From contig JAKPBL010000037.1 in NCBI GenBank assembly GCA_029778965.1, positions 1 through 5,946 on the forward strand: a DNA stretch of 5,946 nt. The letters run 5' to 3'. Of the stretch, positions 5,061 through 5,946 are shown one piece after another. Both the position numbers and the translations under genes were made by a program. Below the pieces are notes generated by a model. The model worked only from the letters and a program-made list of their open reading frames with translations, searched no databases and was not told where the DNA came from. Position 1 is the stretch's first letter. Each line of letters starts with the position of its first letter. Source of the DNA: Bacteroidota bacterium. GTDB lineage: Bacteria > Bacteroidota > Bacteroidia > Chitinophagales > Chitinophagaceae.

Positions 5061-5946
5061 ATGCGGATTTTTGCACTGCTTTCTTTCTGTTGCCTGGCGC
5101 TGCCGGCTTTGCACGCCCAAACAGGAAAGCTGCCGTCAGACACCATCTTTCTCAGCAAGATCAGGCTTGCCGCCTCCATCGCCCAACAAGCCGGCTTTTT
5201 TGCAGACAGCAGCGGGCGCATCGGCAAGCCGCCGCCCGAACAATTGCCCGGCATACGGGCCATCCCCTCTTCGTCGCAGGGTAAACTCGATCCGCACACA
5301 ATCGGCCACTGCATGAACCTTGTATTCGTTGTCTGCAACGACTTGGCTGAAGAGAAAACGATGTTTGTGCTTCCGGGATTTTATGTAGACCAGACCCGGC
5401 TCTTTAAAGACAACCCGCAAACCGGCCGCTTTGAGCCGGTAGCGCCGGTGGCGCTCCGCACGAAATACGACGAACAGATGGGTCGCCTCCTGAAGATAGG
5501 TCCCGGTGAAACCGGCCGCTACCTCATGCAGCTCCATTTCATCAAAACCACCGTCAACAGGCTGCAGCCCGTTATCTGTTTCGATTATTATATTCCGCAA
5601 CTGCTGTCGGAAGTGCAGCACGACCGCCGGTTGAACATCATCATTACCTACATGGTTTGCGGCATTATGCTGATGATGATCTTTTACTCGCTGGCCGGTT
5701 ATTACACGAACCGCAGCATTGATTTCATCTATTATGCATCGTATTCTTTCCTGCTGGCAGTGATGTTCTTTTTCAAGGCCTTTTTTTACCGCACACCGCT
5801 GACCGGCAATTATTTTTTTGAAAGCTACCTTGATTTTATGCTGCAGGGTATAGGCATCTTCTTTTATTTCCTCTTTCTGCAAACTTTCCTGCAAACAAAA
5901 AGCACCTTCCCCCTGCTGCATGCCATCATCCGTTCCCAAAAGCTGA
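5061..5946 (+). CDS. 7TMR-DISM membrane receptor, 5' part only
   Basis: The first 295 codons of an envelope receptor; the frame is open at the window end, so the C-terminus is missing. A signal peptide covers residues 1-19 (hydrophobic 4-17, cleavage near LHA-Q). Residues 20-185 form an extracytoplasmic sensor region that fits, loosely, the 7TMR-DISM extracellular domain type 2 (a jellyroll-like fold); it includes FVLPGFYVDQ and GRYLMQLHF. Membrane helices follow: about 191-214, 222-245 and 259-278. The spacing and the motif FYSLAGYYTNRSIDFIYYASYSF (as in other 7TMR-DISM proteins, where a tyrosine-rich loop joins helices 1 and 2) support the family call. Such receptors end in a histidine kinase, diguanylate cyclase, PP2C phosphatase or DNA-binding domain; in Bacteroidota a kinase or HTH/LytTR output is common, but here it cannot be known. 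ATG 5061 is the first start with a signal peptide directly behind it. The gene is divergent from ftsK with a 45-bp gap. Confidence 0.82.
   Translation, partial: MRIFALLSFCCLALPALHAQTGKLPSDTIFLSKIRLAASIAQQAGFFADSSGRIGKPPPEQLPGIRAIPSSSQGKLDPHTIGHCMNLVFVVCNDLAEEKTMFVLPGFYVDQTRLFKDNPQTGRFEPVAPVALRTKYDEQMGRLLKIGPGETGRYLMQLHFIKTTVNRLQPVICFDYYIPQLLSEVQHDRRLNIIITYMVCGIMLMMIFYSLAGYYTNRSIDFIYYASYSFLLAVMFFFKAFFYRTPLTGNYFFESYLDFMLQGIGIFFYFLFLQTFLQTKSTFPLLHAIIRSQKL

Noticed and set aside
5136..5939. 267-codon open frame on the minus strand
   Set aside because: It is antisense to the receptor gene, which has a signal peptide and membrane helices in order. The antisense product is low in plausible structure, and it would also overlap the ftsK upstream region.

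Overview
The window reads as chromosomal housekeeping DNA of a Bacteroidota bacterium, most likely a Chitinophagaceae-type member. Reasons: four sites match or fit the Bacteroidota -7 promoter consensus TAnnTTTG just upstream of genes (three of them the identical octamer TATATTTG), starts lack Shine-Dalgarno sequences, base composition is mid-range, and the protein set (FtsK with a short acidic linker, secreted LolA, UbiX, a small secreted thioredoxin, a 7TMR-DISM receptor) is usual for that group. The family-level placement is an inference from protein style, not from a marker gene.

Layout. Bases 1-609 hold no convincing gene but are structured: a truncated left edge, a compound tandem-repeat block (149-245), a strong minus-strand intrinsic terminator (270-297), a promoter-like octamer 48 bases upstream of it (together a candidate small RNA), a diverged 23-bp repeat in two copies (330-352 and 534-556) and an A/T palindrome (389-406). 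Then come a secreted thioredoxin-like protein (610-1131, minus), ubiX flavin prenyltransferase (1166-1729, plus, divergent from it), a lolA-type lipoprotein carrier (1766-2416, minus, convergent with ubiX), ftsK DNA translocase (2511-5015, minus), and the first 295 codons of a 7TMR-DISM membrane receptor (5061 to the window end, plus, divergent from ftsK and cut by the edge).

How the genes relate. ftsK followed directly by lolA on the same strand is also the order in E. coli and other gammaproteobacteria, so this pair is recognisable synteny: chromosome segregation at division next to envelope lipoprotein transport. ubiX supplies prenylated FMN to UbiD-type decarboxylases, none of which is in the window. 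The thioredoxin-like protein and the receptor are both envelope proteins with signal peptides. There is no transposase, phage gene, CRISPR array, tRNA or rRNA, and I see no defence or otherwise novel multigene system. The least explained DNA is the 609-base left intergenic region.
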